A stretch of 64,000 nt of DNA from Pseudomonas laurylsulfatiphila (lineage in GTDB: Bacteria; Pseudomonadota; Gammaproteobacteria; Pseudomonadales; Pseudomonadaceae). Positions 33,906 to 42,825 of the stretch are shown here, one piece after another (positions within the stretch are counted from its first letter, which is position 1; the number at the start of each line of letters is the position of its first letter). The stretch is taken from assembly GCF_002934665.1 (NCBI RefSeq), contig NZ_NIRS01000007.1, positions 124,001 to 188,000 on the forward strand, read 5' to 3'. Position numbers and translations under genes: made by a program. The notes beneath the pieces are model-generated. The model was not told where the DNA came from and searched no databases. It saw only the letters and a program-made list of their open reading frames with translations.

Positions 33906-34160
33906 ATGAACAGGTTGTTTCGCGTTTTACTGCTGTTGAAGGTGTTGGTGATGCTATCGCTCGGGACGTCGACGGCGTGGGCCGAGTGCATCGATCACGG
34001 GGAGCAGGCTTCGAGCGGGCAAGCGGGATACGCGGGGTTGATGCTCGCTAAATCCGAATCGGAACCGGGAGATCAGGGGCAGGGTGGTGCTGACAACGAC
34101 GATGACTCGACCGACGACGAGCCGGACTCCGATGAAGAAGAGGGTGATAGCCAGACGTAA
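33906..34160 (+). CDS. Small exported acidic protein of unknown function
   Basis: 84-residue protein with a typical signal peptide (KVLVMLSLGTSTAWA, cleavage near residue 26). The mature part has one Cys near its start and a tail made almost only of Asp, Glu, Ser and Gly (from about residue 50 to the end, e.g. DNDDDSTDDEPDSDEEEG). Such a tail could bind divalent cations or stay disordered. AAAGGAAGG precedes ATG 33906. I do not recognise a family, and the neighbours give no hint. Confidence 0.7.
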   Translation: MNRLFRVLLLLKVLVMLSLGTSTAWAECIDHGEQASSGQAGYAGLMLAKSESEPGDQGQGGADNDDDSTDDEPDSDEEEGDSQT

Positions 34161-34223
34161 TCGCTCGATGGCGAGCATGACTGATAGGCAATCGAGGTAG
34201 AAGGGGTTGGGTTACAACTCCAA

Positions 34224-34249
34224 CCCTGTGGGAGCAAGCCCGCTCCCAC
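34224..34249. repeat. Single REP hairpin
   Basis: TGGGAGCAAGCCCGCTCCCA forms one compact hairpin. It lies downstream of the delta-60 gene and may end its transcript. Confidence 0.7.
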
Positions 34250-34251
34250 TG

Positions 34252-34272
34252 TTTTTATGCCGCGCCGTCGAG
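34252..34272 (+). repeat. 21-bp direct repeat, outer copy
   Basis: These 21 bases, starting TTTTTATGCCGCGCCG, are identical to 35750-35770, where they contain the last codons and stop of dppF. This copy lies 7 bp past the stop of the delta-60 gene. Confidence 0.85.
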
Positions 34273-34279
34273 AACGGGA

Positions 34280-35476
34280 TCAGGCCTGGAGCCCGTAGAC
34301 TACCGGGCCGCGATTCCCTGCTTCGATGAAAGCCTCGCCGCCAACGATAATGCGAGCACCGCTCTGGACCTTCACATCCCACGGCAATCCTCCTGAGGGA
34401 CCAAAAGAAACCCACCCTGACCCAGTCCCGCCGAAGTGGGTGTCATAGTCTCCATTGGGCAACAACCTGCCAGCGATGATATGGAGTGCCCGGTTGTATC
34501 CGACCACGACTATCTTGCCGTCCGGCTGTTGGGCCAGGGATCGCCAGAATGTTTCAGGACCGGTGTTGGTGAATACAGGAAGCCCGCCATTCCACTCCTT
34601 ATCGGGGTGCCCCTCCGCGGTAAACCTCATCGCCATGCCCATGCTCTCCTGGATACCGCCGGCACATACCAGCTTGCCATCAGCCTGTGCGATGAGTTGA
34701 CTCATTTTGAGTGAGCCATCCGTTGATGCCAGGAAAGCAAAACCATCGACACCAAATTGGCTATCGACCTGCCCCTGCAGACCATAACGTGCAAGAACGA
34801 GCTGACCGGACGCGGTGGTTCCGCCAACAACGATTTTTCCGTCTTGAATCACAACGCTGCAAAGCCGGATGAAGTCGCCCGCGGTTTCGATCTCGACAAA
34901 ACCTCTATTGCCGAAACCGGTATCGAGTTCGCCGTTACTGTGCAGGCGAACCAGCAGTGCCCCTTCGGACTCACTGATGAAATAGCTGAACGCCACAAGT
35001 ACTTTTCCATCACCCTGCAGGCAACCGTCGATCAACGCCACTTGGGAATAATCATGCTGTGCTACAGGAATCACGACACTGCCGAAGACCAGGTCAGGGC
35101 TGCCGTTGGCATGAAAGCGTCTCAGTGCTGCCCGGCCAATACCGTCGGGTTCTCGGGTATCACCGATCACCAGGATCTTGCGATCCTCTTGCAGTAGCAA
35201 ACGCGACGGACTTGCCTTTTTTCCGCTGACAAACTGCCACTCACCTGTGTTCCCGTCATTGCCAAACGCCTTGTCCTTGATGCCGTCAGAATCAGTGCGG
35301 TACACAGTGAAACCTTCTCCCTGCCGAGTGGCGTAGGTCAGGGAACCTTCAGCCGATAACACAACGGCCCTGACCGAGCCGGCCAGAAAGTCAGGTCTGA
35401 TCTGTCCAGACACACCAAATTCCGGGTCCAGTTGACCCGCGCCCAGCATGTTTACGTCTGTTGCTTGAGTGCCCAT
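34280..35476 (-). CDS. Delta-60 repeat (beta-propeller-like) protein
   Basis: Protein of 398 residues made of repeats of roughly 50-60 residues with the delta-60 pattern: LDPEFGVSGQ, LVFGSVVIP, LDTGFGNRGFVE, VDSQFGVDGFA, YDTHFGGTGSGW, each followed by QxDGKIVVGG-like blades (LQEDRKILVIGD, LQGDGKVLVAF, IQDGKIVVGGTT, QADGKLVCAGG, QPDGKIVVVGY). Such repeats build a propeller-like fold; the function is unknown. No signal peptide is visible. The gene lies in a segment bounded by 21-bp direct repeats and downstream of the dpp terminator, so it looks like an inserted accessory gene. Start ATG 35476 has a modest AGGTGAAG site. Confidence 0.8.
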   Translation of the reverse strand: MGTQATDVNMLGAGQLDPEFGVSGQIRPDFLAGSVRAVVLSAEGSLTYATRQGEGFTVYRTDSDGIKDKAFGNDGNTGEWQFVSGKKASPSRLLLQEDRKILVIGDTREPDGIGRAALRRFHANGSPDLVFGSVVIPVAQHDYSQVALIDGCLQGDGKVLVAFSYFISESEGALLVRLHSNGELDTGFGNRGFVEIETAGDFIRLCSVVIQDGKIVVGGTTASGQLVLARYGLQGQVDSQFGVDGFAFLASTDGSLKMSQLIAQADGKLVCAGGIQESMGMAMRFTAEGHPDKEWNGGLPVFTNTGPETFWRSLAQQPDGKIVVVGYNRALHIIAGRLLPNGDYDTHFGGTGSGWVSFGPSGGLPWDVKVQSGARIIVGGEAFIEAGNRGPVVYGLQA

Positions 35477-35669
35477 GAGGCTTCACCTGTCCTGATAGTT
35501 TTTGAACGCTTGCGGGTTTATGCCGTGTGTCGCGTGACAAGCCTGTCTTCACGACACATGACTCACCGACAGGATTCAAACAAAACGGCTGAGCGTTCGA
35601 AGCTCTCAGGAATGACAGGTGCGTTTCTGCAAAAAGCGACGCTCAATCACCACTCGACAGGCAAAAGAA

Positions 35670-35716
35670 AACCCCTCCTGCATCGATTGATGCGCAATCG
35701 AATGAGAAGGGGTTTG
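35670..35716 (-). terminator. Intrinsic terminator of the dpp operon
   Basis: On the minus strand AAACCCCTTCTC pairs with GAGGAGGGGTTT-like sequence around an inner ATTGCGCATCAAT hairpin, followed by TTTTCTTTT. It lies 37 bp after the dppF stop. Confidence 0.85.
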
Positions 35717-35749
35717 GTTGACTCAAGCGCGCCCCAATGACCGAGGCGT

Positions 35750-35770
35750 TTTTTATGCCGCGCCGTCGAG
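35750..35770 (+). repeat. 21-bp direct repeat, dppF copy
   Basis: Identical to 34252-34272. This copy includes the dppF stop codon and the final LDGAA codons, so it is the probable source. Confidence 0.85.
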
Positions 35771-36733
35771 GAATTGCTCGGCGTAGTGGCAAGCCACCTG
35801 GCGGTTGTCGAGCAGGCGCAGGGCCGGCTCTTCAGTGCTGCAACGCTCGGTGGCGTACGGGCAACGCTTGTGGAAGGCGCAACCCGGTGGCGGGTTCAGC
35901 GGGTTGGGCAACTCGCCGACGATCTTGATTTTCGGCTTGTCCGGATCCGGGTGGATGGCGGGCGTCGCCGACAACAGTGCCTGGGTGTAGGGGTGCAGGG
36001 GACGGGAGTAGATGTCCTCTTTCGTGCCCATTTCCACCGGGCGACCCAGGTACATCACCATCACATGGTCGGCAACGTGGCGTACCACCGCCAGGTTGTG
36101 GGAGATGAACACGTAGGCGGTGTTGAACTCTTGCTGCAAATCCATGAACAGGTTGAGCACCTGTGCCTGAATCGACACGTCCAGCGCCGAGGTCGGTTCG
36201 TCTGCCACCAGCACTTTCGGTTGCAGCATCATCGCGCGAGCCAGGGCGATCCGCTGGCGCTGACCGCCGGAAAACATGTGCGGATAACGCTGGTAGTGCT
36301 CGGGACGCAAACCCACCTGCTTCATCATCGCCTGGACTTTCTCGCGACGTTCCGCGGCACTCAGGTTGGTGTTGATCAACAGCGGCTCGGCCAGTTGATC
36401 GCCGACCTTCTGCCGTGGGTTCAACGAGGCGTACGGGCTCTGGAACACCATCTGCACGTCTTTGCGCAGTTGCTTGCGCTGAGCCTTGTCGGCACCGGCG
36501 ACTTCCTGGCCGGCGATTTTCAGGGAGCCGGAGGACGGCTCTTCGATCAGGGTCAGGGCACGGGCCAGGGTGGATTTGCCGCAACCGGATTCACCGACGA
36601 CAGCGAGGGTCTTGCCGGCTTCCAGTTCGAACGACACGCCGTTGAGGGCGCGCACGGTGGCGTGACCCTTGAACAGGCCTCGGGACACCTCGTAGTGACG
36701 GGTCAGGTCGCGGGCGGTAAGTACGACGGCCAT
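35753..36733 (-). CDS. dppF: Dipeptide ABC transporter ATPase DppF
   Basis: ATP-binding subunit (326 residues) of the dipeptide/oligopeptide importer. Motifs: Walker A GESGCGKSTLA near 48, Q loop MVFQSPYASLNP near 95, signature FSGGQRQRIA near 153, Walker B VLVADEPTSALD near 172, and the C-terminal oligopeptide-transporter domain with the Cys-rich iron-sulfur-type motif (CAFHKRCPYATERC near 285-298). Start ATG shares a base with the dppD stop. Last gene of the dppABCDF operon, ended by the terminator at 35670. Confidence 0.94.
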   Translation of the reverse strand: MAVVLTARDLTRHYEVSRGLFKGHATVRALNGVSFELEAGKTLAVVGESGCGKSTLARALTLIEEPSSGSLKIAGQEVAGADKAQRKQLRKDVQMVFQSPYASLNPRQKVGDQLAEPLLINTNLSAAERREKVQAMMKQVGLRPEHYQRYPHMFSGGQRQRIALARAMMLQPKVLVADEPTSALDVSIQAQVLNLFMDLQQEFNTAYVFISHNLAVVRHVADHVMVMYLGRPVEMGTKEDIYSRPLHPYTQALLSATPAIHPDPDKPKIKIVGELPNPLNPPPGCAFHKRCPYATERCSTEEPALRLLDNRQVACHYAEQFLDGAA

Positions 36734-37701
36734 TACGCCACCTCCTGGTTCAGCGGGTAGAAGCAGCGAGCGAGGCTGTTGCTTTTCTGGTCAAGGGCCG
36801 GACGTTGTTGACGGCAGTTGTCTTTCACGTACGGGCAGCGTGGCGACAGCAGGCAACCCTGCGGACGGTCGTAGCGACCGGGAACGATGCCCGGCAGGGT
36901 CGACAGGCGCGAGGCCCCCAGGCTGTGTTCCGGAATCGCCTTGAGCAGCGCTTCGCTGTACGGGTGTGCCGGAATGTCGAACAGTTGCGGCACCTGACCG
37001 ACTTCGACCGCTTGGCCGGCGTACATCACGCACACGCGCTGGGCGGTTTCGGCCACGACCGCGAGGTCGTGGGTGATCAGCACCAGGCCCATGTTCTGCT
37101 CTTTCTGCAACGCCAGCAGCAGGTCCATGATCTGCGCCTGAATCGTCACGTCGAGTGCTGTGGTCGGTTCGTCGGCGATCAGCAGTTTCGGTTCGCCGGC
37201 AATCGCCATGGCAATCGCGACACGCTGGCTCATACCGCCGGACAGTTGATGCGGGTAGGCGTCCATACGGCTGGCTGCACCCGGGATTTCAACTTTTTCC
37301 AGCAGTTCGATGGCACGCTTGCGGGCCGCCTTGCCGGACATTTTCAGGTGCAGGCGCAGCACTTCCTCGATCTGGAAGCCGACGGTGTAGCTCGGGTTCA
37401 GCGCGGTCATCGGATCCTGGAAGACCATGGACAGGTCTTTGCCGACAATCTGCCGACGCTGGCGATTGTTCAGCTTGAGCATGTCCTTGCCGTCAAAGCT
37501 GAGTGAGTCGGCGGTAACGATGCCGGGGTGCTCGATCAGGCCCATCAGCGCCATCATGGTCACGGACTTGCCGGAACCGGACTCGCCAACGATGGCCAGC
37601 ACTTCGCCCTTGTCCACTTTCAGGTCGAGGCCGTCGACCACTGGCGTGGCGTTCTTGTCGCCGAAGCGAACGTTGAGATTCTTGATTTCTAACAGTGACA
37701 T
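36733..37701 (-). CDS. dppD: Dipeptide ABC transporter ATPase DppD
   Basis: Partner ATPase of DppF, 322 residues. Walker A GESGSGKSVTM near 39, Q loop MVFQDPMTALNP near 92, signature LSGGMSQRVA near 153, Walker B LLIADEPTTALD near 172, and the C-terminal CLLSPRCPYVKDNC Cys motif. The start is ATG 37701, preceded by GAGGAGATTCCC; an upstream extension is possible in frame but covers the dppC end. It overlaps dppF by one base, showing coupling. Confidence 0.94.
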   Translation of the reverse strand: MSLLEIKNLNVRFGDKNATPVVDGLDLKVDKGEVLAIVGESGSGKSVTMMALMGLIEHPGIVTADSLSFDGKDMLKLNNRQRRQIVGKDLSMVFQDPMTALNPSYTVGFQIEEVLRLHLKMSGKAARKRAIELLEKVEIPGAASRMDAYPHQLSGGMSQRVAIAMAIAGEPKLLIADEPTTALDVTIQAQIMDLLLALQKEQNMGLVLITHDLAVVAETAQRVCVMYAGQAVEVGQVPQLFDIPAHPYSEALLKAIPEHSLGASRLSTLPGIVPGRYDRPQGCLLSPRCPYVKDNCRQQRPALDQKSNSLARCFYPLNQEVA

Positions 37702-37711
37702 GGGAATCTCC

Positions 37712-38623
37712 TCAGGCGGCGTTCTTGAGTTTCGGGTCCAGCGCGTCGCGCAGGCCGTCACCCATCAAGTTGATTGCCAGCACGCTGAGCAAAATGGTCA
37801 AACCAGGCAGGCTCACCACCCACCAGGCGCGTTCGATGTAGTCGCGGGCCGAAGCCAGCATGGTGCCCCACTCAGGGGTTGGCGGTTGTACGCCAAGGCC
37901 GAGGAAGCCCAGTGCGGCGGCATCGAGGATCGCCGAAGAGAAACTCAGGGTGGCCTGAACGATCAGCGGTGCCATGCAGTTGGGCAGCACGGTGATGAAC
38001 ATCAGGCGCGGCAGGCCGGCACCGGCCAGGCGTGCAGCGGTCACGTAGTCGCGGTTCAGCTCGCCCATCACCGCGGCGCGGGTCAGACGAACGTAGGACG
38101 GCAGGGATACCACAGCGATGGCGATCACGGTGTTGATCAGGCCAGGGCCGAGGATGGCGACGATCGCCACGGCCAGCAACAGGGACGGCAGGGCCAGCAT
38201 GATGTCCATCAGGCGCATGATGGTCGGGCCGAGCACGCGCGGGAAGAACCCGGCGAACAGACCCATCAGGATCCCCGGGATCAGCGACATGACAACCGAC
38301 GACAAGCCGATCATCAAGGACAGGCGCGAGCCAGTGATCAGGCGCGACAGCAGGTCGCGACCCAGTTCATCGGTGCCGAGCAGGAACTGGATCTGCCCAC
38401 CTTCCAGCCAGGCCGGCGGGGTCAGCAGGAAATCACGGTACTGCTCGCTCGGGTCGTGAGGGGCGACCCACGGGGCGAAGATGGCGCAGAAAATCACCAG
38501 CAGCATGAACATCAGGCCGGCGACGGCACCTTTGTTCTTGGAGAACGCTTGCCAGAATTCTTTGTACGGAGACGGGTACAGCAGGCTTTGATCGACTGCT
38601 ACCGATGGAATTGGAGTGGTCAT
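37712..38623 (-). CDS. dppC: Dipeptide ABC transporter permease DppC
   Basis: Inner-membrane permease of about 303 residues. An N-terminal cytoplasmic tail, a first helix near 36-58 (AGLMFMLLVIFCAIFAPWV), and the OppC-type core with helices from about 105 on; the EAA loop lies near 205 (YVTAARLAGAGLPRLMFITVLPN). Two nearby ATGs exist; 38623 is preferred because the GAG ribosome element is about 9 bp ahead, 38629 being too close to it. It is 10 bp before dppD and 10 bp after dppB. Confidence 0.92.
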   Translation of the reverse strand: MTTPIPSVAVDQSLLYPSPYKEFWQAFSKNKGAVAGLMFMLLVIFCAIFAPWVAPHDPSEQYRDFLLTPPAWLEGGQIQFLLGTDELGRDLLSRLITGSRLSLMIGLSSVVMSLIPGILMGLFAGFFPRVLGPTIMRLMDIMLALPSLLLAVAIVAILGPGLINTVIAIAVVSLPSYVRLTRAAVMGELNRDYVTAARLAGAGLPRLMFITVLPNCMAPLIVQATLSFSSAILDAAALGFLGLGVQPPTPEWGTMLASARDYIERAWWVVSLPGLTILLSVLAINLMGDGLRDALDPKLKNAA

Positions 38624-38633
38624 GGTCATGATC

Positions 38634-39644
38634 TCAGCGCTGATGACGGATGCGTGGGTTGGCAAAGCCGTAGAGGATGTCCACTACGAAGTTGACCAGA
38701 ATCACCAGGCAGGCGATTAACAGGATGCCGTTTTGCACGACGGGATAGTCTCGGGCGCCAATGGCTTCGATCAGCCATTTGCCGATGCCGGGCCAGGAGA
38801 AGATGGTTTCGGTCAGGACCGCACCGGCCAGCAGGGTGCCGACTTGCAGGCCGACCACGGTCAGTACCGGAATCAGCGCGTTACGCAGACCGTGCACGAA
38901 CACCACGCGCGACGGCGACAGGCCCTTGGCCTTGGCGGTGCGGATGTAGTCTTCACGCAGTACTTCGAGCATCGAGGAGCGGGTCATCCGCGCGATCACC
39001 GCCAGCGGGATGGTCCCCAGCACGATGGCCGGCAGGATCAGGTGGTGCAGGGCATCGACGAACGCGCCGACGTCATCGGCCAGCAGCGTATCGATCAGCA
39101 TGAAGCCGGTGCGTGGCTCGATGTCGTAGAGCAGGTCGATCCGTCCGGATACCGGGGTCCAGCCCAGGCTCACCGAGAAGAACATGATCAGGATCAGGCC
39201 CCACCAGAAGATCGGCATCGAGTATCCCGCCAGGGAGACACCCATCACCCCATGGTCGAACAGGGACCCTCGCTTGAGTGCCGCGATCACCCCGGCCAGA
39301 AGGCCCAGGATGCCGGCGAACAACAGGGCGGCCATGGACAGCTCCAGGGTCGCGGGGAACAGGGAGGTGAATTCGTTCCAGACGCTTTCACGGGTACGCA
39401 GGGATTCCCCGAGATCGCCGTGGGCCAGTTTGCCGATGTAATCCAGGTACTGGGCATACAGGGGTTTGTTCAGACCTAGGCGTTCCATTGCCTGAGCGTG
39501 CATTTCCGGGTCGACTCTGCGTTCGCCCATCATGACTTCCACGGGGTCGCCAGGGATCATGCGAATCAACGCGAATGTCAGCAAGGTGATGCCGAAAAAC
39601 GTGGGGATCAGTAACCCCAGTCGGCGGGCAATAAAACTAAACAT
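38634..39644 (-). CDS. dppB: Dipeptide ABC transporter permease DppB
   Basis: Permease of 336 residues with the OppB signature at the N-terminus (IARRLGLLIPTFFGITLLTFALIRMIPGDP) and six helices; the EAA loop is DYIRTAKAKGLSPSRVVFVHGLRN near 230-253. Forms the translocation pore with DppC. Start ATG has GAGGTACACC upstream. It is separated from dppA by 73 bp with a strong hairpin, see that entry. Confidence 0.94.
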   Translation of the reverse strand: MFSFIARRLGLLIPTFFGITLLTFALIRMIPGDPVEVMMGERRVDPEMHAQAMERLGLNKPLYAQYLDYIGKLAHGDLGESLRTRESVWNEFTSLFPATLELSMAALLFAGILGLLAGVIAALKRGSLFDHGVMGVSLAGYSMPIFWWGLILIMFFSVSLGWTPVSGRIDLLYDIEPRTGFMLIDTLLADDVGAFVDALHHLILPAIVLGTIPLAVIARMTRSSMLEVLREDYIRTAKAKGLSPSRVVFVHGLRNALIPVLTVVGLQVGTLLAGAVLTETIFSWPGIGKWLIEAIGARDYPVVQNGILLIACLVILVNFVVDILYGFANPRIRHQR

Positions 39645-39677
39645 CGTAAGGTGTACCTCATCAGCCGGTTAGGCGTG

Positions 39678-39706
39678 CCCGGCATCCCTGCGTCAGGAAT
39701 GCCGGG
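39678..39706 (-). promoter_or_regulatory. Hairpin between dppA and dppB (mRNA stabiliser or partial terminator)
   Basis: CCCGGCATCCCTG (39678-39690) and CAGGAATGCCGGG (39694-39706) form a 13-bp stem with one mismatch and a three-base loop. On the minus strand no T run follows, so transcription can pass on to dppB; the hairpin would mark the dppA 3' end. Confidence 0.7.
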
Positions 39707-39717
39707 AGTTTTCTTAT

Positions 39718-41313
39718 CTACTTCACCTGGGTGGTGGCGAAGTTGTTCGTGGTGAGGGGGCTAATGTGATAGCCCTCTACGTTGTTGCGCATTGCGGTAA
39801 ACATTCTAGTGTGCGCCATGCTGATCCATGGCTGGTCCTGGTTAAAAATAACCTGGGCCTGCTCGTAGAGCGCTGCACGTTCGGCCGGATCGGTTTTTTC
39901 CCGGGCCTGATCGATCAGCGCCTGGAACTTGTCATTGCACCAGCGTGCGTAGTTTTCTCCGTTCTTGGCCGCTTCACAACTGAGCATAGGCGTCAGGAAG
40001 TTATCCGGGTCGCCGTTATCGCCCGCCCATCCGGCGGAAACCATGTCGTGCTCGCCGTTTTTGGCGCGTTTGAGCATTTCGCCCCATTCCATCACGCGGA
40101 TGTCGATCTTGATCCCGACCTTGGCCAGGTCGGCTTGCATCATCTGCGCGCCGAGCATCGGGTTCGGGTTGGTCGGACCGCCACCGTTGCGGGTGAACAG
40201 GGTGAAGGTGGTGCCTTCCGGTACGCCGGCTTCCTTGAGCAGGGCGCGCGCCTTGTCCAGGTCATGGGCCGGGTTCTTCAGGCTTTGGTTGTAGCCCAGC
40301 AGGGTGTCTGGGTACGGGTTGACCCCGACCGTTGCATTGCCCTTGCCGAACAGCGCATTGACGTACGCCTCTTTGTCGAAGGCGATGTCGATGGCTTTGC
40401 GCACCCGTACGTCGCTCATGTACTTGTGCGTGGTGTTCATGGCGACGTACGAGACGGTCATCGCATTCAGTTCATCGACTTTCAGCTTGTCGTCTTTCTT
40501 GATGCTCGGGATGTCATCCGGCTTCGGATACAGCGCGACCTGGCACTCGTTGGCCTTGAGCTTCTGCAGGCGCACGTTGTTGTCGGTGGCGATGGCCAGG
40601 ATCAGCGCATCGGCCGGTGGCTTGCCACGGAAGTAATCCGGGTTGGCCTTGAAGCGAACCTGGGCGTCCTTGTTGTAGCGCTGGAAGACGAACGGGCCGG
40701 TGCCGACAGGCTTGTTGTTCAGGTCGCCGGCCTTGTTGGCCTTGAGCAACTGATCGGCGTACTCGGCGGAGTAGATCGACGAGAAAGCCATGGCGATGTC
40801 GGCCAGGAAGGGCGCTTCGCGACGAGTCAGGGTGAACTTGACCGTATTGTCGTCGACCTTCTCGACGCTTTTGAGCAGCTCCTTGAAGCCCATGCTTTCA
40901 AAGTACGGGAAGCCCACGCTCGACAGTTTGTGCCACGGATGATTCGGGTCCAGCTGGCGCTGGAAGCTCCAGACCACGTCGTCGGCATTCATGTCGCGGG
41001 TCGGCTTGAAGTATTCGGTGGTGTGGAACTTGACGCCTTTACGCAGGTGGAACGTGTACGTCAGACCGTCCTCGCTGATGTCCCAGGATTCGGCCAGTGC
41101 CGGAATCACATCAGTGGTGCCGGGCTTGAAGTCCGCCAGGCGATTGAAGATGGTTTCGGCCACGGCGTCGGCTGTGACTGCAGTCGTGTACTGGACCATG
41201 TCGAAGCCTTCGGGGCTGTTTTCGGTGCAAACCACCAAGGGTTTGGCCGAGACGCCGACAGCGACACTGAGCAACGCGGCCGCGATGGCCGCACGTAGGG
41301 GAAGCATTTTCAT
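39718..41313 (-). CDS. dppA: Dipeptide ABC transporter substrate-binding protein
   Basis: Periplasmic peptide-binding protein (531 residues, SBP family 5) with a signal peptide (AAIAAALLSVAVGVSA, cleavage near 21). The start of the mature protein, LVVCTENSPEGFD, and the following GTGPFVFQRY and WAGDNGDPDNF motifs are typical of DppA. ATG 41313 follows GAGGGTTCTTG. It is directly before dppB, like dppA4 in P. aeruginosa. Two paralogues are encoded nearby (42999 and 44904), suggesting that several binding proteins feed one permease. Confidence 0.93.
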   Translation of the reverse strand: MKMLPLRAAIAAALLSVAVGVSAKPLVVCTENSPEGFDMVQYTTAVTADAVAETIFNRLADFKPGTTDVIPALAESWDISEDGLTYTFHLRKGVKFHTTEYFKPTRDMNADDVVWSFQRQLDPNHPWHKLSSVGFPYFESMGFKELLKSVEKVDDNTVKFTLTRREAPFLADIAMAFSSIYSAEYADQLLKANKAGDLNNKPVGTGPFVFQRYNKDAQVRFKANPDYFRGKPPADALILAIATDNNVRLQKLKANECQVALYPKPDDIPSIKKDDKLKVDELNAMTVSYVAMNTTHKYMSDVRVRKAIDIAFDKEAYVNALFGKGNATVGVNPYPDTLLGYNQSLKNPAHDLDKARALLKEAGVPEGTTFTLFTRNGGGPTNPNPMLGAQMMQADLAKVGIKIDIRVMEWGEMLKRAKNGEHDMVSAGWAGDNGDPDNFLTPMLSCEAAKNGENYARWCNDKFQALIDQAREKTDPAERAALYEQAQVIFNQDQPWISMAHTRMFTAMRNNVEGYHISPLTTNNFATTQVK

Positions 41314-41342
41314 CAAGAACCCTCTGCAATCAGTTAAAGGAC

Positions 41343-41384
41343 AAAAGCCGAACGGTCGATTCGTCATCGAATCAGCCGTTCGGC
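41343..41384 (-). terminator. Intrinsic terminator of the OprD-family porin gene
   Basis: GCCGAACGG (41347-41355) pairs with CCGTTCGGC (41376-41384) around an inner GATTCG/CGAATC stem; the minus strand continues TTTTGT. Confidence 0.8.
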
Positions 41385-41391
41385 ACGTGCA

Positions 41392-42825
41392 TTACAGGAT
41401 GTTGAACGGAACCGTGGTCACGAGACGGAACTCGTTGATGCTGCCGTCAGCCTGGTTTTCGCTGGCACGGTGAGCGGTGTAGGTACCGCGGATCGTGGTG
41501 GCCTTGAGCGGGCCACTCTGCACGGCGTAGGTTGCGCCGATGCCGTATTCATAGTGGTGTTCGCCATCCTGGGACTGGATGCCGTCGTAACCCTTGCCAG
41601 CCACGCCGCCGTTGCCGGTGTAGTGAGTGCCGTCGATACCCCAGCCGCGCGCCTGGTAGATGTTGAACTTCAGGCCTGGCACGCCGTATTCGGCCATGTT
41701 CAGACCGTAGGCAACCTGGAACGATTTTTCGTTCGGGCCGTTGAAGTCCGACAGCAGGGAGTTGGCCAGGTAGATGCCGTTGGTTTCGTGCAGGTAGTCG
41801 AAGTATTCGTTGCCGTTCACTTCCTGGTACGAGAATGTCAGGGTGTGGGCCTGGTGGGTTAGACCGAACGACAGGGAATAGGTGTCGTTGTCGATAGTGC
41901 CGATCAAGGCCTTACCGGTGTCCTGGGTTTTGTAGTAGTTCAGGCCGGTGGTCAGGCTCAGTACCTGGCTGTCGCCCAGAACGTGGGAAGCGCCGAAGTA
42001 GTACTGATTCCAGATGTCTTCAGCCTGGGTCGCCCAGAGGCTGGTGGTCAGGCTGGCGAGCGGGTTGTAGGTGATACCGCCGGTGTAGACATGGTCGGTT
42101 TCGACGATGCCGTTGGCGTATTCGGTGCGGAATTTACGCTGGCTTTCTTCGGTACGCGGTGAGTTGCGGTCGAAGGTGGCCAGGTCGAAGGCCAGGTTGT
42201 TCAGCTCTTCGCTGTGGATCGCCACACCTTCGAAACTCGAAGGCAGTGCGCGGTTACCGATCACGTCGACCATCGGGCTGCTGAAGTTCATGCGGCCGGC
42301 GGTCAGGGTGGTGTTGGAGACGCGGGCCTTGACGTTGGCCAGGCCCACTTTGCTCCACTGGCCTTGAGCGTCGCCGCCCTCTTTGGTCAGGGTACGGTTG
42401 TTGCCCGCGCTTGGACGAGAGCCCGGTGCGCCACCGTTGCCGGATGCCAGGTCTTTACGGTCCCGGTCCAGTGCGATGGCGTTGTAGGCCGCCACTTCGG
42501 TGCTGAAACCGACAGTCCCTTCGGTGAAGCCCGAGTTGTATTTGACGATAGTGCCCTGGACCCAGTTGATACGACGATCGGTCTCGGCCAGCGTGCCGTG
42601 ATCGTTGTATTTGAATTTTGCACCACGTTTCAGTTGTTCATTGGCGTACCAGTTACGCGTGGTGCCGGTGATCGACTGGCCTTCGACAAAGCCGGTGGCT
42701 TCGCTTTGGGCGCTCTTCTCGTTCACGGTAACCGGGGTGAAAGCCTGGCTTTGGGTTTCTGCGTAAGCCGTGGCGGTTACGCTGCTTATGGCCAAGGCCA
42801 ATAACGCGGTGCTGCTCAGTTTCAT
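41392..42825 (-). CDS. OprD-family outer-membrane porin (OpdP-like)
   Basis: Outer-membrane channel of 477 residues. The signal peptide (LLALAISSVTATAYA, cleavage near 22) is followed by the OprD-family start GFVEGQSITGTTRNWYANE near 46-64, and by a barrel of alternating strands ending in a C-terminal hydrophobic strand (FRLVTTVPFNIL). OprD members take up basic amino acids and small peptides; its location inside a dpp cluster matches OpdP (PA4501), the glycine-glutamate dipeptide porin, so peptide passage is likely. Also relevant to carbapenem entry in that family. Terminated by the hairpin at 41343. Confidence 0.9.
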   Translation of the reverse strand: MKLSSTALLALAISSVTATAYAETQSQAFTPVTVNEKSAQSEATGFVEGQSITGTTRNWYANEQLKRGAKFKYNDHGTLAETDRRINWVQGTIVKYNSGFTEGTVGFSTEVAAYNAIALDRDRKDLASGNGGAPGSRPSAGNNRTLTKEGGDAQGQWSKVGLANVKARVSNTTLTAGRMNFSSPMVDVIGNRALPSSFEGVAIHSEELNNLAFDLATFDRNSPRTEESQRKFRTEYANGIVETDHVYTGGITYNPLASLTTSLWATQAEDIWNQYYFGASHVLGDSQVLSLTTGLNYYKTQDTGKALIGTIDNDTYSLSFGLTHQAHTLTFSYQEVNGNEYFDYLHETNGIYLANSLLSDFNGPNEKSFQVAYGLNMAEYGVPGLKFNIYQARGWGIDGTHYTGNGGVAGKGYDGIQSQDGEHHYEYGIGATYAVQSGPLKATTIRGTYTAHRASENQADGSINEFRLVTTVPFNIL

